The position numbers were made by a program, and so were the translations under genes. Shown one piece after another: positions 1-7,950 of a DNA stretch of 10,532 nt. This DNA comes from an uncultured Pseudomonadota bacterium. Its GTDB lineage: Bacteria > Pseudomonadota > Gammaproteobacteria > Burkholderiales > Methylophilaceae. The notes beneath the pieces are model-generated. The model was not told the origin of the DNA and ran no database searches. It saw only the letters and a list, made by a program, of their open reading frames with translations. Numbering within the stretch: position 1 is the stretch's first letter; every line of letters begins with the position of its first letter. The DNA is taken from the NCBI GenBank assembly GCA_903860085.1, contig CAIOPD010000010.1:1-10532 (forward strand), written 5' to 3'.

Positions 1-986
1 CTACTATGCAGTCTGCGGCTCAGGCCTCAGGCGTAGGCAGTGGCGCTTCCAATCTTATTACTGGCCATCATCGTTATCACGATAATCTAGAAAAGCAGTT
101 GGCAAAATTTGTGCAAATGCCAGCGGCCTTATTGTTTTCTACTGGCTATATGGCCAACATTGGCGTGATTAGTGCGTTGATGGGACGCAATGATGCGGTA
201 TTCGCCGACAAGCTGAATCATGCTTGTTTAAATGATGGCGCATTTTTATCACGCGCCGCATTTCATCGATTTCCACATAATGATGTCACAGCACTAGAAG
301 CACTACTTAAAACTAGCACTGCGAAGCATAAGTTAATTGCTGCTGACGCGGTATTTAGTATGGATGGCGATATGGCACCGTTGCCGGAATATTTATCGTT
401 ATGTGAAAAGTATGATGCTTATTTGTATGTGGATGATGCACATGGTTTTGGTGTTTTAGGTGAGCATGGTCAAGGCACGCTGAATCATTTTAAACTGAAG
501 TCGCCACGGATTATTATGATGGCCACCTTGGGTAAAGCCGCGGGAGTGGCTGGCGCATTTGTTGCTGGTGAGCAAGTGGTGATTGATTATTTAATTCAAA
601 AAGCGAATAGCTATGTCTATTCAACTCCTGCGCCCCCTGCGCTGTCGGCTACATTAAGTGCTTCTGTTAATCTAATTGAGCAGGGAGACCATTTACGTTC
701 GCATTTACGCACTCTGATTGCTTATTTAAAAGACAATCTAAACTGTAGAAAATGGCAACTGATGCCATCTGATACTGCTGTACAACCCTTGGTTGTTGGC
801 GGAAATCATGAGGCATTAGCGTTAAGTGAGTATTTACAAAGCTGTGGAGTTTTGGTGCCAGCAATTCGTCCACCCACCGTCCCTGTTGGTACTTCAAGGT
901 TGCGCATTTCACTATCGGCGGCGCATAGTATTGAAGATATTAAGAAACTAATTAAAGTGTTGCATCAAGCAGAAACCATATTATGA
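1..986 (+). CDS. bioF: 8-amino-7-oxononanoate synthase (KAPA synthase), partial, N-terminus outside window
   Basis: This is a PLP-dependent enzyme of the alpha-oxoamine synthase family. It condenses pimeloyl-ACP (or pimeloyl-CoA) with L-alanine to give KAPA, the first step of biotin ring assembly, in the cytoplasm. The frame is open to the left edge (codon 3-5 is Thr, with no stop), so the ATG at 6-8 is an internal Met and not the start. Compared with the ~384-residue E. coli protein, about 55-60 residues are missing. Counting from that Met, one sees GSGAS near 11-15, NHAC at 71-74 (cofactor-stacking His), SMDGD at 118-122, VDDAHG at 142-147 with the PLP-binding Asp, and TLGKAAG at 174-180 with the Schiff-base lysine at about 177. 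RPPTVPVGTSRLR near the C-terminus is also typical. The stop overlaps the bioH start as ATGA, which suggests translational coupling. Identity is secure. Confidence 0.96.
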   Translation, partial: TMQSAAQASGVGSGASNLITGHHRYHDNLEKQLAKFVQMPAALLFSTGYMANIGVISALMGRNDAVFADKLNHACLNDGAFLSRAAFHRFPHNDVTALEALLKTSTAKHKLIAADAVFSMDGDMAPLPEYLSLCEKYDAYLYVDDAHGFGVLGEHGQGTLNHFKLKSPRIIMMATLGKAAGVAGAFVAGEQVVIDYLIQKANSYVYSTPAPPALSATLSASVNLIEQGDHLRSHLRTLIAYLKDNLNCRKWQLMPSDTAVQPLVVGGNHEALALSEYLQSCGVLVPAIRPPTVPVGTSRLRISLSAAHSIEDIKKLIKVLHQAETIL

Positions 987-1759
987 ACAATACGCATATC
1001 GAAGTCATAGGCAACGGCCCAAACTTAGTGCTAATCCACGGTTGGGGGATGCATAGTGCGGTTTGGCAACCAGTGATTAAAAAGCTGAGTAAGGTGTTTA
1101 CCCTTCATTTGGTAGATTTACCTGGGATGGGTTTAAGTCGGCCTATTGAACCATATCATTTACATGCGACAGCAGAAAATATTGCCGAAATTCTTCCCCC
1201 TAATGCAGATATAGTCGGATGGTCTTTAGGCGGTCAGGTGGCGATGCGTATTGCTCTAGATTATCCAGACATGGTACGCAGGCTCGTTCTGGTCGGTGCT
1301 ACTCCAAGCTTTGTGAATAAGCCTGATTGGCAGTTTGGTATGTCCGGAGATGTGTTCAGTAGTTTTGCCTACAGCGTCAATGCAGACTACCAAAAAACCA
1401 TGACCCAGTTTTTAACCCTGCAATGTATGGGTGCTGACGATGCTAGATCTACAGTGAAGTTATTACGTAATAAATTTGCCGAGCGTCCGATTCCTAGCAC
1501 CCAAGTTTTACAAAAAGCACTACAGATATTACTGGAAACAGATTTGCGTTCTGAAATTGAGTATCTGCGTAAGCCAGCGCTTCTGATTCATGGTGACCGA
1601 GATACACTAGCGCCTGTTCAAGCTGCGCATTGGATGATGCAACACTTGCCAATGGGTTATCTGCGTGTAGTTGCTGGTGCGTCACATGCGCCATTTTTGT
1701 CTCATCAAGCACAATTTATTGATGCGCTGACACAGTTTTTAGAACCTACTAGCTTGTAA
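983..1759 (+). CDS. bioH: Pimeloyl-[acyl-carrier protein] methyl ester esterase
   Basis: This is an alpha/beta hydrolase that hydrolyses pimeloyl-ACP methyl ester, ending chain extension and releasing pimeloyl-ACP for BioF. At 258 residues it is the usual BioH length (E. coli 256). An oxyanion-type HGWG lies at 19-22 and the nucleophile elbow GWSLG at 79-83 with Ser81. The acid is Asp207 in HGDRDTLAP, and His235 in AGASHAPF completes the triad. These positions match the E. coli enzyme (Ser82, Asp207, His235) almost exactly. The start ATG lies inside the bioF stop (ATGA) with no strong Shine-Dalgarno, as expected for a coupled gene. The stop TAA shares its last A with the bioC ATG. Other hydrolases share the fold, but the position between bioF and bioC makes BioH the clear call. 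Confidence 0.95.
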   Translation: MNNTHIEVIGNGPNLVLIHGWGMHSAVWQPVIKKLSKVFTLHLVDLPGMGLSRPIEPYHLHATAENIAEILPPNADIVGWSLGGQVAMRIALDYPDMVRRLVLVGATPSFVNKPDWQFGMSGDVFSSFAYSVNADYQKTMTQFLTLQCMGADDARSTVKLLRNKFAERPIPSTQVLQKALQILLETDLRSEIEYLRKPALLIHGDRDTLAPVQAAHWMMQHLPMGYLRVVAGASHAPFLSHQAQFIDALTQFLEPTSL

Positions 1760-2667
1760 TGCTTACCGACGATGTTTATCGCATGGACAAAGCGCGGGTG
1801 CGGTCCTCGTTTGGAAAGGCTGCACTTACTTATGACGCAGCAGCAGTGTTGCAAAAGCAAGTGCGCACGGAAATGTTCAGCCGACTGAATTTGGTTAAAT
1901 TAAAACCGGCCGTAATATTAGACGCGGGTTGTGGCACCGGTGCTGCTAGCCATGCTTTGCAACTTCGCTTTAAAAACGCACAAGTGATATCCCTAGATTT
2001 TGCGCAGCCTATGTTACAAAAAACACGCAAAACTGGCGTATGGCAGCGTCTAAAATTGTTATGCGGTAGTTCAAAACAATTCCTGTTGTGCGCGGATATT
2101 GAGTCTATTCCATTAAAAGATGCTAGCGTAGGCTTACTGTGGTCTAACCTTGCTATACAGTGGTGTAACGATCTAGATGCAGCTTTTCAGGAGTTTCACC
2201 GTGTTTTGCAACCTGAAGGGTTACTTATGTTCAGTACCTTTGGTCCTGACACATTGCGTGAACTAAGAATCGCAAGTAATGAGGCTGCCAACACGCCCTT
2301 TACCAGTGTCAGTCGTTTTATTGATATGCACGATATAGGTGATGCTTTGGTGCGCGCTGGGTTTAGTGCACCTGTGCTTGATGTAGAACGCTTTACCTTA
2401 ACCTACGATGATGTGCAAAGCGTAATGCGTGATCTTAAAAGTATTGGTGCACATAATGCCACTGCAGGCCGTGCTCGTGGTTTACTCGGCCGTGGTTTTT
2501 TGCAAAAGTTAGCCACGAGCTATGAACAATTTAGGCTGGGTACTAAACAAGATGGCGGTAAATTACCTGCCACTTTTGAGGTGGTATATGGGCACGCATG
2601 GCGCTCGCAAGATAAACCAAAGTTTGATGCTGGTGTTTCACCAGTGACATTTAAAAGTAGAACTTAG
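1759..2667 (+). CDS. bioC: Malonyl-[acyl-carrier protein] O-methyltransferase
   Basis: This SAM-dependent methyltransferase methylates the free carboxyl of malonyl-ACP, so that the fatty acid synthesis enzymes accept it as a primer for pimelate synthesis. SAM motif I, LDAGCGTG, is at 54-61. An acidic Asp80 follows in ISLDFAQPM, and ADIESIPL is at 112-119. The BioC-typical SNLAIQWC (129-136) and FSTFGPDTLREL (158-169) follow. At 302 residues it is longer than E. coli BioC (251), through an N-terminal lead-in and a longer C-terminal part. The ATG at 1759 overlaps the bioH stop by one base (TAATG). Met9 is a possible alternative start, but I prefer 1759 because of the overlap and because betaproteobacterial BioC proteins, as I recall them, carry a similar short leader. 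The gene lies within the bioFHCD operon. Confidence 0.94.
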   Translation: MLTDDVYRMDKARVRSSFGKAALTYDAAAVLQKQVRTEMFSRLNLVKLKPAVILDAGCGTGAASHALQLRFKNAQVISLDFAQPMLQKTRKTGVWQRLKLLCGSSKQFLLCADIESIPLKDASVGLLWSNLAIQWCNDLDAAFQEFHRVLQPEGLLMFSTFGPDTLRELRIASNEAANTPFTSVSRFIDMHDIGDALVRAGFSAPVLDVERFTLTYDDVQSVMRDLKSIGAHNATAGRARGLLGRGFLQKLATSYEQFRLGTKQDGGKLPATFEVVYGHAWRSQDKPKFDAGVSPVTFKSRT

Positions 2668-2674
2668 ATACATA

Positions 2675-3334
2675 ATGCAGTTGTCTAGCTCCTATTTTGT
2701 GATTGGTACTGATACTGATGTAGGTAAAACCTATATTGCCAGCGCATTGTTGAAACATTTTGTGCGGCTAGGTTTTAAAGCAGTAGGCATGAAGCCGATT
2801 GCCTCTGGCTGTGAAGTCAGTTCAATTTTTGACTCAGCACTTTCCAATTCAGATATTTTGGCTTTAAGCAGCGCGAGCAATGTAGAGGCGCCACTTAATC
2901 TCATAAGCCCCTATCGTTTTGCCCCTGCTATTGCGCCACATATAGCCGCCGAGCAAATAGGCGTAGACATGGATGTGGCGGTGATTACGGATGCATATCA
3001 ACAACTCACTAAGTTAGCTGAGGTAGTGATTGTAGAAGGTGTTGGTGGCCTGTTCGTTCCAGTCAATCAAAAACAAACGTTGGCTGATGTTGCCCAAGCA
3101 CTTAATCTACCCATTATTTTAGTGGTGGGGATGCGGTTAGGCTGTATTAATCATGCTCTGCTTACGGTCGCCGCTCTTGAACAACATGGTTTAAAGTTGG
3201 CGGGTTGGATAGCCAATCAGATAGACCCCCAGTCGCTTTATTTTGATCAGAATTTAGACTCGTTGACGCAGCGAATAGATGCCCCATGTATAGGTGTGGT
3301 GGCTTGGCAGGGCGAGCTTCGCATGACATTATAA
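2675..3334 (+). CDS. bioD: ATP-dependent dethiobiotin synthetase
   Basis: The product carboxylates 7,8-diaminopelargonate using CO2 and ATP and closes the ureido ring to dethiobiotin, the substrate of BioB. At 219 residues it has the normal family length. The P-loop GTDTDVGKT at 11-19 is the characteristic DTBS variant. MKPIASG at 39-45 carries the catalytic Lys40, and VEGVGGLFVP at 120-129 carries the conserved Glu121 and a Mg/substrate loop. The gene starts 7 bases after the bioC stop, with only a weak upstream ribosome site. It ends in a tandem TAATAA and is the last gene of the + strand run. The next gene converges, with its stop only 11 bases away, and there is no visible intrinsic terminator between them. 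No unusual residues were seen. Confidence 0.95.
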   Translation: MQLSSSYFVIGTDTDVGKTYIASALLKHFVRLGFKAVGMKPIASGCEVSSIFDSALSNSDILALSSASNVEAPLNLISPYRFAPAIAPHIAAEQIGVDMDVAVITDAYQQLTKLAEVVIVEGVGGLFVPVNQKQTLADVAQALNLPIILVVGMRLGCINHALLTVAALEQHGLKLAGWIANQIDPQSLYFDQNLDSLTQRIDAPCIGVVAWQGELRMTL

Positions 3335-3345
3335 TAAGCTAAGTG

Positions 3346-4902
3346 CTAGCGCCCTAACACTACACTTTCTACCAATACTTTATATGATTGCAGTTCTTTT
3401 GATGAATGAAGGCGTACATCAGGAACTATCACTTCTGCGCGCTTGCCTGAATCTATTCCTAAGATGAACAATGGCTGACTTTCCCCCACGACACGTCCGG
3501 TATTGGCATCAAGTTGCACCACCTTGATCTGTACGCGTCCAATGGCGACTGCTGTCGGGTTCGAGACCACTGCATACAGATTTCCATAGTTATCTGTTTG
3601 TGTGCTGGCTTGCAAATGCTGGGAAGGGTGCAACGGTAAATCTAAGCGCACATATTCCGCACTCGACTGCCGACCAATATCGGAATTGGAGTCTGCTGCA
3701 ATTGAAAAATTTTCGAGTGCCATCTTTAGATCGCCACGCTCTTCTGCCATTTTTCCAAGTAAATAGTGGCTAGGTGCTGTCGGTAGTAGTGCGTTACCTT
3801 CTTCCAAATACCGCTCAGCCTCTGCCTTACGTCCTAAATTAAACAAGGCTACGCCAGCTTGAACGTGTGGCTTAAAATAGTTGGGTTGCAATTGTATGGC
3901 TTTGTCGTAATGGGTTATAGCAACAGCGGATTTTTTCTGAGCCAAGGCAATGTCGCCTAGCAATTCCTGAAAGCGCGCTTCACGCGGTTCTATAGCGACA
4001 GCTTGTTTTGCCAGCGTTGTTGCTTTGTCGAAACTTTTCTCAGACAGAGCTTTTACGCCATTATCATAAGCTTTGTAAGCGCTTTGAGTTGCCTTAAGTT
4101 TGGCTATTTTTTGAGCATAGACCTCTTTACCTAACTCGCCACCCGCACCTATTTCGGATAGTGTGGCTTTATTTGCATTGACACGTTCCATTGATGGCGG
4201 ATGACTAGCAAATAAGCCATCTATAAAGCTACTTTTTTGATCTTTACTTAAGCGTACAAAAGTTTCTTGTAAGGTCACCGCCGATGTAGGATCATAGCCA
4301 GCTTTTTTCATATAACGCATGCCGTATAAATCGGCTTCACTTTCTGCATCTCATCCATATTTACTGGTGGCTAGTTTTGCTCCAAGTTGCGCGCCACCGA
4401 CAATCAAGTTGGAATAGTTTGTATCTTTACTCGCCAAACCTACTGCAATCATAGCGCCCTGCATTAAGATGCCACGTTCCATTCCTTGTGCACCATGGCG
4501 TGCTGCAGCGTGAACCATTTCATGACCCATGACCGCAGCCAGTTCAGCTTCATTATTAAGCTCATAAAGTAACCCGCGATTAAATGCGATTTTACCGCCT
4601 GGCATTGCCCAAGCATTTGGTACAGAGTCATTAATAATCGTAAATTCATAAGGTAATTTACGATCAGAAACAGCCGCAAGTTTATTGCCGATGCTTTGAA
4701 CATAAGCAGTCAGTTCTGGGTCTAGTGTGTAGTCCCCACCTTGGGATTGACGTGCAGGGGAGTAATTTTTCGTGCCTATGGAGATTTCTTGCGCTTCAGA
4801 GACAACTTGAAATTCTCTTTTTTTAGTAACCGGATTGATGCCGCAGGCGCTGATTGACAGGGTAAGGCTAATCAAAAATAAAGTGATATTACGTTTTAGC
4901 AT
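3346..4902 (-). pseudogene. M48 family zinc metalloprotease with TPR domain (BepA/YfgC-like lipoprotein), interrupted by an in-frame TGA
   Basis: Intact relatives are periplasmic or outer-membrane-associated proteases that act in envelope quality control. E. coli BepA handles LptD and BAM substrates. Read through the internal stop, the frame is 518 positions, close to BepA (487). A lipoprotein signal ends at ISAC with Cys20, followed by Gly rather than Asp, which suggests the outer membrane. NAWAMPGG is at 96-103 and the catalytic HEMVH at 127-131. TGA is codon 184, then DAESEAD (185-191) supplies the third zinc ligand (Glu187) and conserved Asp191. FASHPP is near 231. About four TPR units span 276-405, and a beta-rich tail ends in VVLGR. 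The first fragment lacks a zinc ligand, and the second (possible ATG at 4320) lacks the signal and HEXXH, so neither should be a working protease. TGA replaces a position that is often Arg in relatives; CGA to TGA is one transition. It could be a true mutation or a sequence error. A TTG at 4905 is a less likely start than the ATG at 4902. Confidence 0.85.
4351..4353 (-). other. In-frame TGA stop interrupting the M48 protease
   Basis: The + strand reads TCA here. On the gene strand the local codons are AGT AAA TAT GGA TGA GAT GCA GAA, giving S-K-Y-G-stop-D-A-E. Homology-like sequence continues in the same frame immediately after the stop, so this is a substitution and not a frameshift. I see no sign of a recoding system. 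Confidence 0.9.
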
Positions 4903-4908
4903 CAAAGG

Positions 4909-4914
4909 CTCCTT
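4909..4914 (-). promoter_or_regulatory. Shine-Dalgarno AAGGAG of the M48 protease gene
   Basis: On the gene strand the sequence reads TAAAGGAGCCTTTGATG. AAGGAG sits 6 bases before the ATG at 4902 but only 3 bases before the in-frame TTG at 4905, which decides for the ATG. Its first A is the last base of the nadD stop codon, so the protease should be translated directly behind nadD. It is the clearest ribosome site I noticed among the gene starts checked. Confidence 0.75.
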
Positions 4915-5588
4915 TATTTTGTGTAGAGTTGGTAGGTGCGGATATACTCAAGAATACTATCAGGCAATAAATATTTTGCAGAATGTTGTTTTTGTAGGTT
5001 GCTTCGGATTGAAGTAGATGAAATGTCTAGTGCGGTGACTGTTTGCATCGTAACAAACCCGGCAGATTTGCTATGTAAATCTTCAGCATTCTCGGTATAG
5101 TGTGACTGTAAAAAATTCTGCAATGATTTGGAAAGGGGTTCTTGCTTTTCAACCATAGGCCTTTGCACCAATGCAATATGGCAAAGCTGAATTATTTCTT
5201 GCCAGCGATGCCATGTGTCAAACTTTGTAAATGCATCGCTGCCAATCAGTAAGACCAAGCTAATATCCGCGCCCAATTCATCACGTAAGCTTAGTAGGGT
5301 GTCAATCGTATAAGAAGCACCTTCCCTATTAAGCTCACGGTCATCACAGCTAAAAAGGGAATTGCCGGCTATACCTAAGCGCACCATAGCAGCGCGATGT
5401 TTTGCACTGACTTCCGGCGTAGACTTATGCGGTGGTTGCGCGGCGGGGATAAAACGTACGGCGCTGAGATGAAGGTTGTCTGCTAACTCTTGCGCCATAC
5501 GCAAATGTCCAAAATGTATGGGATCAAAAGTCCCTCCGGAGAGGCCGATCACTGTCTTTTTTGAATAAGTTGCGCTACCTGCTTGCAT
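4914..5588 (-). CDS. nadD: Nicotinate-nucleotide adenylyltransferase
   Basis: NadD transfers AMP from ATP to nicotinate mononucleotide, giving deamido-NAD, and is essential in NAD synthesis. At 224 residues it fits the family. The nucleotidyltransferase signature GGTFDPIHFGHL is at 18-29, including the HxGH pair His25/His28. PPHK is at 52-55, and GSDAF...W (116-126) forms part of the substrate pocket. The C-terminal ISSTSIR at 189-195 is the classic ATP-binding motif. The ATG at 5588 gives a ~12-residue leader before the Rossmann strand, slightly longer than in E. coli. The ribosome site is weak. The gene lies 9 bases after proA and directly before the protease gene. In many proteobacteria rsfS and rlmH follow nadD; here they do not. 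Confidence 0.96.
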   Translation of the reverse strand: MQAGSATYSKKTVIGLSGGTFDPIHFGHLRMAQELADNLHLSAVRFIPAAQPPHKSTPEVSAKHRAAMVRLGIAGNSLFSCDDRELNREGASYTIDTLLSLRDELGADISLVLLIGSDAFTKFDTWHRWQEIIQLCHIALVQRPMVEKQEPLSKSLQNFLQSHYTENAEDLHSKSAGFVTMQTVTALDISSTSIRSNLQKQHSAKYLLPDSILEYIRTYQLYTK

Positions 5589-5597
5589 GTTGAACTA

Positions 5598-6869
5598 CTA
5601 AGCTCGAACTTGGCCATCGCCTAGCACGATATATTTTAGTGAAGTGAGGCCTTCTAATCCTACTGGGCCACGTGCATGTAGTTTATCGGTAGAAATACCA
5701 ATCTCAGCACCTAAACCATACTCAAAGCCATCGGCAAATCGAGTAGAAGCATTGACCATAACGCTACTTGAATCAACCTCGCGCAGAAAACGACGCGCTT
5801 TGGTATAGTTTTCAGTGACTATGGATTCTGTATGTTGTGATGAATGTGTGTTTATATGAGCAATAGCTTCATCCAGGTTTTCTACCACTTTGCACGAAAT
5901 AATCGCCGCCAAATATTCGGTATAAAAATCTTCGTTTGTGGCAACTTTGGCTTGCTTCACTAGGGCGCAAGTTTCGGCGCATCCACGAATTTCTATACCA
6001 TTGGCGCTTAACATATCAGCTATTTTCGGCAGCATAGTGCCAGCTACCGAACGGGCAATTAATAACGACTCTGCAGTATTGCAGGTCCCTAGCCTTTGCG
6101 TTTTGCTGTTTTCTACGATACGCAGTGCTTTGTCAAAATCGGCATCGTCATCTACATAAACATGGCAGTTGCCATCCAAATGCTTAATAACTGGAATACG
6201 AGCTTCGTTCGACACACGTTCAATCAGCCCTTTGCCACCACGTGGCACAATTACATCTACATAAGCTTTCATGGTGATTAATTCACCTACTGCAGCGCGA
6301 TCAGTGGTTTCTATCACCTGTACCCCAGTGGCAGGCAAGTTGGCCACAGCTAGGCCTTCTTGAACCAGTTTTGCCAAGGCTTGATTGCAATGTAAAGCTT
6401 CACTACCACCGCGCAAAATGGCAGCGTTGCCGGATTTAATACAAAGACCTGCCGCATCAACCGTGACATTAGGTCTGGCTTCATAAATGATGCCAATTAC
6501 GCCTAGAGGGACTCGCATTTTCCCCACTTGGATACCACTCGGCATATATTTAAAATCGCTCATTTCACCAATTGGATCAGCGAGGTTGGCAATTTGCGTC
6601 AAGCCTTCAACCATGCTGGATATAGATTTTTCAGTCAGGGTTAAGCGGTCAAGCATGGCGCTGTCTAGGCCATTCGCTTTAGCCGCATCTAAATCCTGCT
6701 GATTGGCAGCGAGTAAGGCACTACTTTCGCGCAAAATAGCATTGGCTATTGCTTTCAGGGCAATATTTTTTTGATTGGTGTCGGCGCTCGCCATTAGGCG
6801 TGAAGCTTTGCGCGCTTCAATGCCGATGTTTTGCATGTAGTCTTTAATGTTCACAGCATGTGCCATCAT
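5598..6869 (-). CDS. proA: Glutamate-5-semialdehyde dehydrogenase (gamma-glutamyl phosphate reductase)
   Basis: ProA reduces L-glutamyl 5-phosphate with NADPH to glutamate 5-semialdehyde, the second step of proline synthesis, in the cytoplasm. The 423 residues match the family (E. coli 417). It has an aldehyde-dehydrogenase fold. Recognisable stretches are IYEARPNVTVDAA at 128-140, VPRGGKGLI at 208-216, and IPVIKHLDGNCHVYVD at 225-240. The catalytic Cys263 lies in GTCNTAESLL. AIAHINTHSSQHTESIV matches the ProA signature, and GAEIGISTDKLHARGPVGLE lies near the C-terminus. Two ATGs in tandem (6869, 6866) are both possible starts, and neither has a strong Shine-Dalgarno. A perfect TATAAT lies 18 bases upstream, so this gene may begin its own transcript with nadD and the protease. 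proB is not in the window. Confidence 0.97.
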   Translation of the reverse strand: MMAHAVNIKDYMQNIGIEARKASRLMASADTNQKNIALKAIANAILRESSALLAANQQDLDAAKANGLDSAMLDRLTLTEKSISSMVEGLTQIANLADPIGEMSDFKYMPSGIQVGKMRVPLGVIGIIYEARPNVTVDAAGLCIKSGNAAILRGGSEALHCNQALAKLVQEGLAVANLPATGVQVIETTDRAAVGELITMKAYVDVIVPRGGKGLIERVSNEARIPVIKHLDGNCHVYVDDDADFDKALRIVENSKTQRLGTCNTAESLLIARSVAGTMLPKIADMLSANGIEIRGCAETCALVKQAKVATNEDFYTEYLAAIISCKVVENLDEAIAHINTHSSQHTESIVTENYTKARRFLREVDSSSVMVNASTRFADGFEYGLGAEIGISTDKLHARGPVGLEGLTSLKYIVLGDGQVRA

Positions 6870-6887
6870 CTAATTTAAGTGGGTTTG

Positions 6888-6893
6888 ATTATA
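6888..6893 (-). promoter_or_regulatory. Candidate -10 box (TATAAT) upstream of proA
   Basis: The gene strand reads GCGTATAATCAAA in the 62-base gap between holA and proA, the largest gap in the window. The -10 matches consensus exactly. No good -35 lies at 15-18 bases spacing (the best is TTACCT at 15), and there is no TGn extension. If used, the transcript leader before the ATG would be only about a dozen bases long, which agrees with the weak ribosome site of proA. Confidence 0.45.
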
Positions 6894-6931
6894 CGCTTTT
6901 CTGGTATTAGGTAATGCCTGAGTGTCAGAAC

Positions 6932-7945
6932 CTAGCGGCTGCGCACTCTAGCAAGACCAAAACATAACCTAGAAATTTCCAGCCATGCATCACCGATTAA
7001 TACGCCTTTGGCGGTTTTGTCGATATCAGCTAATTTTTGTAGCGCAGCTTCCAATTGGCGTAAGCTAAGTCTAGCTAAAGCACGCTTAACTAAAGATTGC
7101 TTATCGCCATAAATGCGAGCATTGGTCATGGCATTGACTATATTTTCTCCTCGCATTTCAGCTTGTTTAATGCGTACTAATGGACGCAATACCCACATTA
7201 ACGGATTCATCACTGCTAAGGCCGCTTCACCTTCGTCTTGCAAGCCTTGCAGGATCCTCACAGTGCGTTCAGCATCGCCGGCTAGGACCGCTTCACCGAG
7301 CTGAAACGCATCATAGCGAGACACGTTAAGCACAGCCTCGCGGACAAAGGCCTCACTTAATTCACCTTTTGGGTAGAGCAAACCTAGCTTTTGTACCTCT
7401 TGGTTAGCCGCAAGTAAGTTGCCTTCAACCTGATGTGCTAAAAATTCTAGGGTGGCAGCGCTGGTATTTTGACCTTGTTGAGCGAGTCTATTTGCAATCC
7501 ATTTCGGTAGCTGCGATGGGGCTATCTCATCTAAGCTAATAGTGACTGCTTGTTTTTCTAGTGCGGTAAACCAGGCGCTATTTTTAGCTTCACGTTCTAA
7601 TGCAGGCAGAATGATTATCACGGTGGTTTCAGGCATAGCTTTATTGGCTAAACTCTGAAGTGCTTTGCCACCTTCAACGCCTGGTTTCCCAGAAGGAATG
7701 CTAATTTCTAATAAACGCCGACTGGAAAATAGTGAGATAGATTGACCGTAAATTTGAATTTGAGGCCAATTGAAGTTACGCTCTACGCTTAAGGCTGTGC
7801 GCTCATCAAAGCCCTGCGCGCGAGCCGCAGCTCGGATAGCATCCAAATTTTCTCGCTGCGCCAGAGGCTCGTCACCGACCATAACATAAAGTGGTTGCAG
7901 ATCTTGCTTTAGGTGCAACTCCAACTGATTTTGAGCTAAGCGCAT
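6932..7945 (-). CDS. holA: DNA polymerase III subunit delta (clamp-loader wrench)
   Basis: Delta is the clamp-loader subunit that opens the beta sliding clamp during replication. It has an AAA+-like fold but does not itself hydrolyse ATP, and I see no Walker A motif. At 337 residues it is close to E. coli HolA (343). The N-terminal YVMVGDEPL at 20-28 and the beta-binding region SLFSSRRLLEI at 71-81 are family hallmarks. QVEGNLLAANQEVQKL is the middle helical region, and the C-terminal collar domain includes MWVLRPLVRIKQ. The ATG at 7945 is 5 bases after the lptE stop, within the usual proteobacterial leuS-lptE-holA order. The ribosome site is weak, so coupling with lptE is likely. Confidence 0.95.
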   Translation of the reverse strand: MRLAQNQLELHLKQDLQPLYVMVGDEPLAQRENLDAIRAAARAQGFDERTALSVERNFNWPQIQIYGQSISLFSSRRLLEISIPSGKPGVEGGKALQSLANKAMPETTVIIILPALEREAKNSAWFTALEKQAVTISLDEIAPSQLPKWIANRLAQQGQNTSAATLEFLAHQVEGNLLAANQEVQKLGLLYPKGELSEAFVREAVLNVSRYDAFQLGEAVLAGDAERTVRILQGLQDEGEAALAVMNPLMWVLRPLVRIKQAEMRGENIVNAMTNARIYGDKQSLVKRALARLSLRQLEAALQKLADIDKTAKGVLIGDAWLEISRLCFGLARVRSR

Positions 7946-7950
7946 TGCTA

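Noticed and set aside
667..912. Open frame on the - strand inside bioF
   Set aside because: It lies wholly within a clear bioF reading frame and shows no recognisable domain or own ribosome site.
3338..3350. GCTA-AGTGC-TAGC as terminator between bioD and the protease
   Set aside because: A 4-base-pair stem without a T-run is too weak to call.
4351..4353. TGA as selenocysteine or reassigned codon
   Set aside because: Relatives usually have Arg, not Cys, at this place. No SECIS-like stem was recognised, and other genes in the window use TGA as a normal stop (bioF).
4464..4703. Open frame in another - strand frame of the protease
   Set aside because: The correct frame contains HEMVH and NAWAMPGG, so this one is a shadow.
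4903..4905. TTG start for the protease gene
   Set aside because: It is only 3 bases from the AAGGAG, while the ATG next to it has the proper 6-base spacing.
4835..5017. Short + strand open frame across the protease/nadD junction
   Set aside because: It is antisense to two recognised genes, has no recognisable motif, and is best explained as a shadow.
6923..6928. CTGACA as -35 box for the TATAAT before proA
   Set aside because: The spacing is 29 bases, far beyond the usable 15-19.
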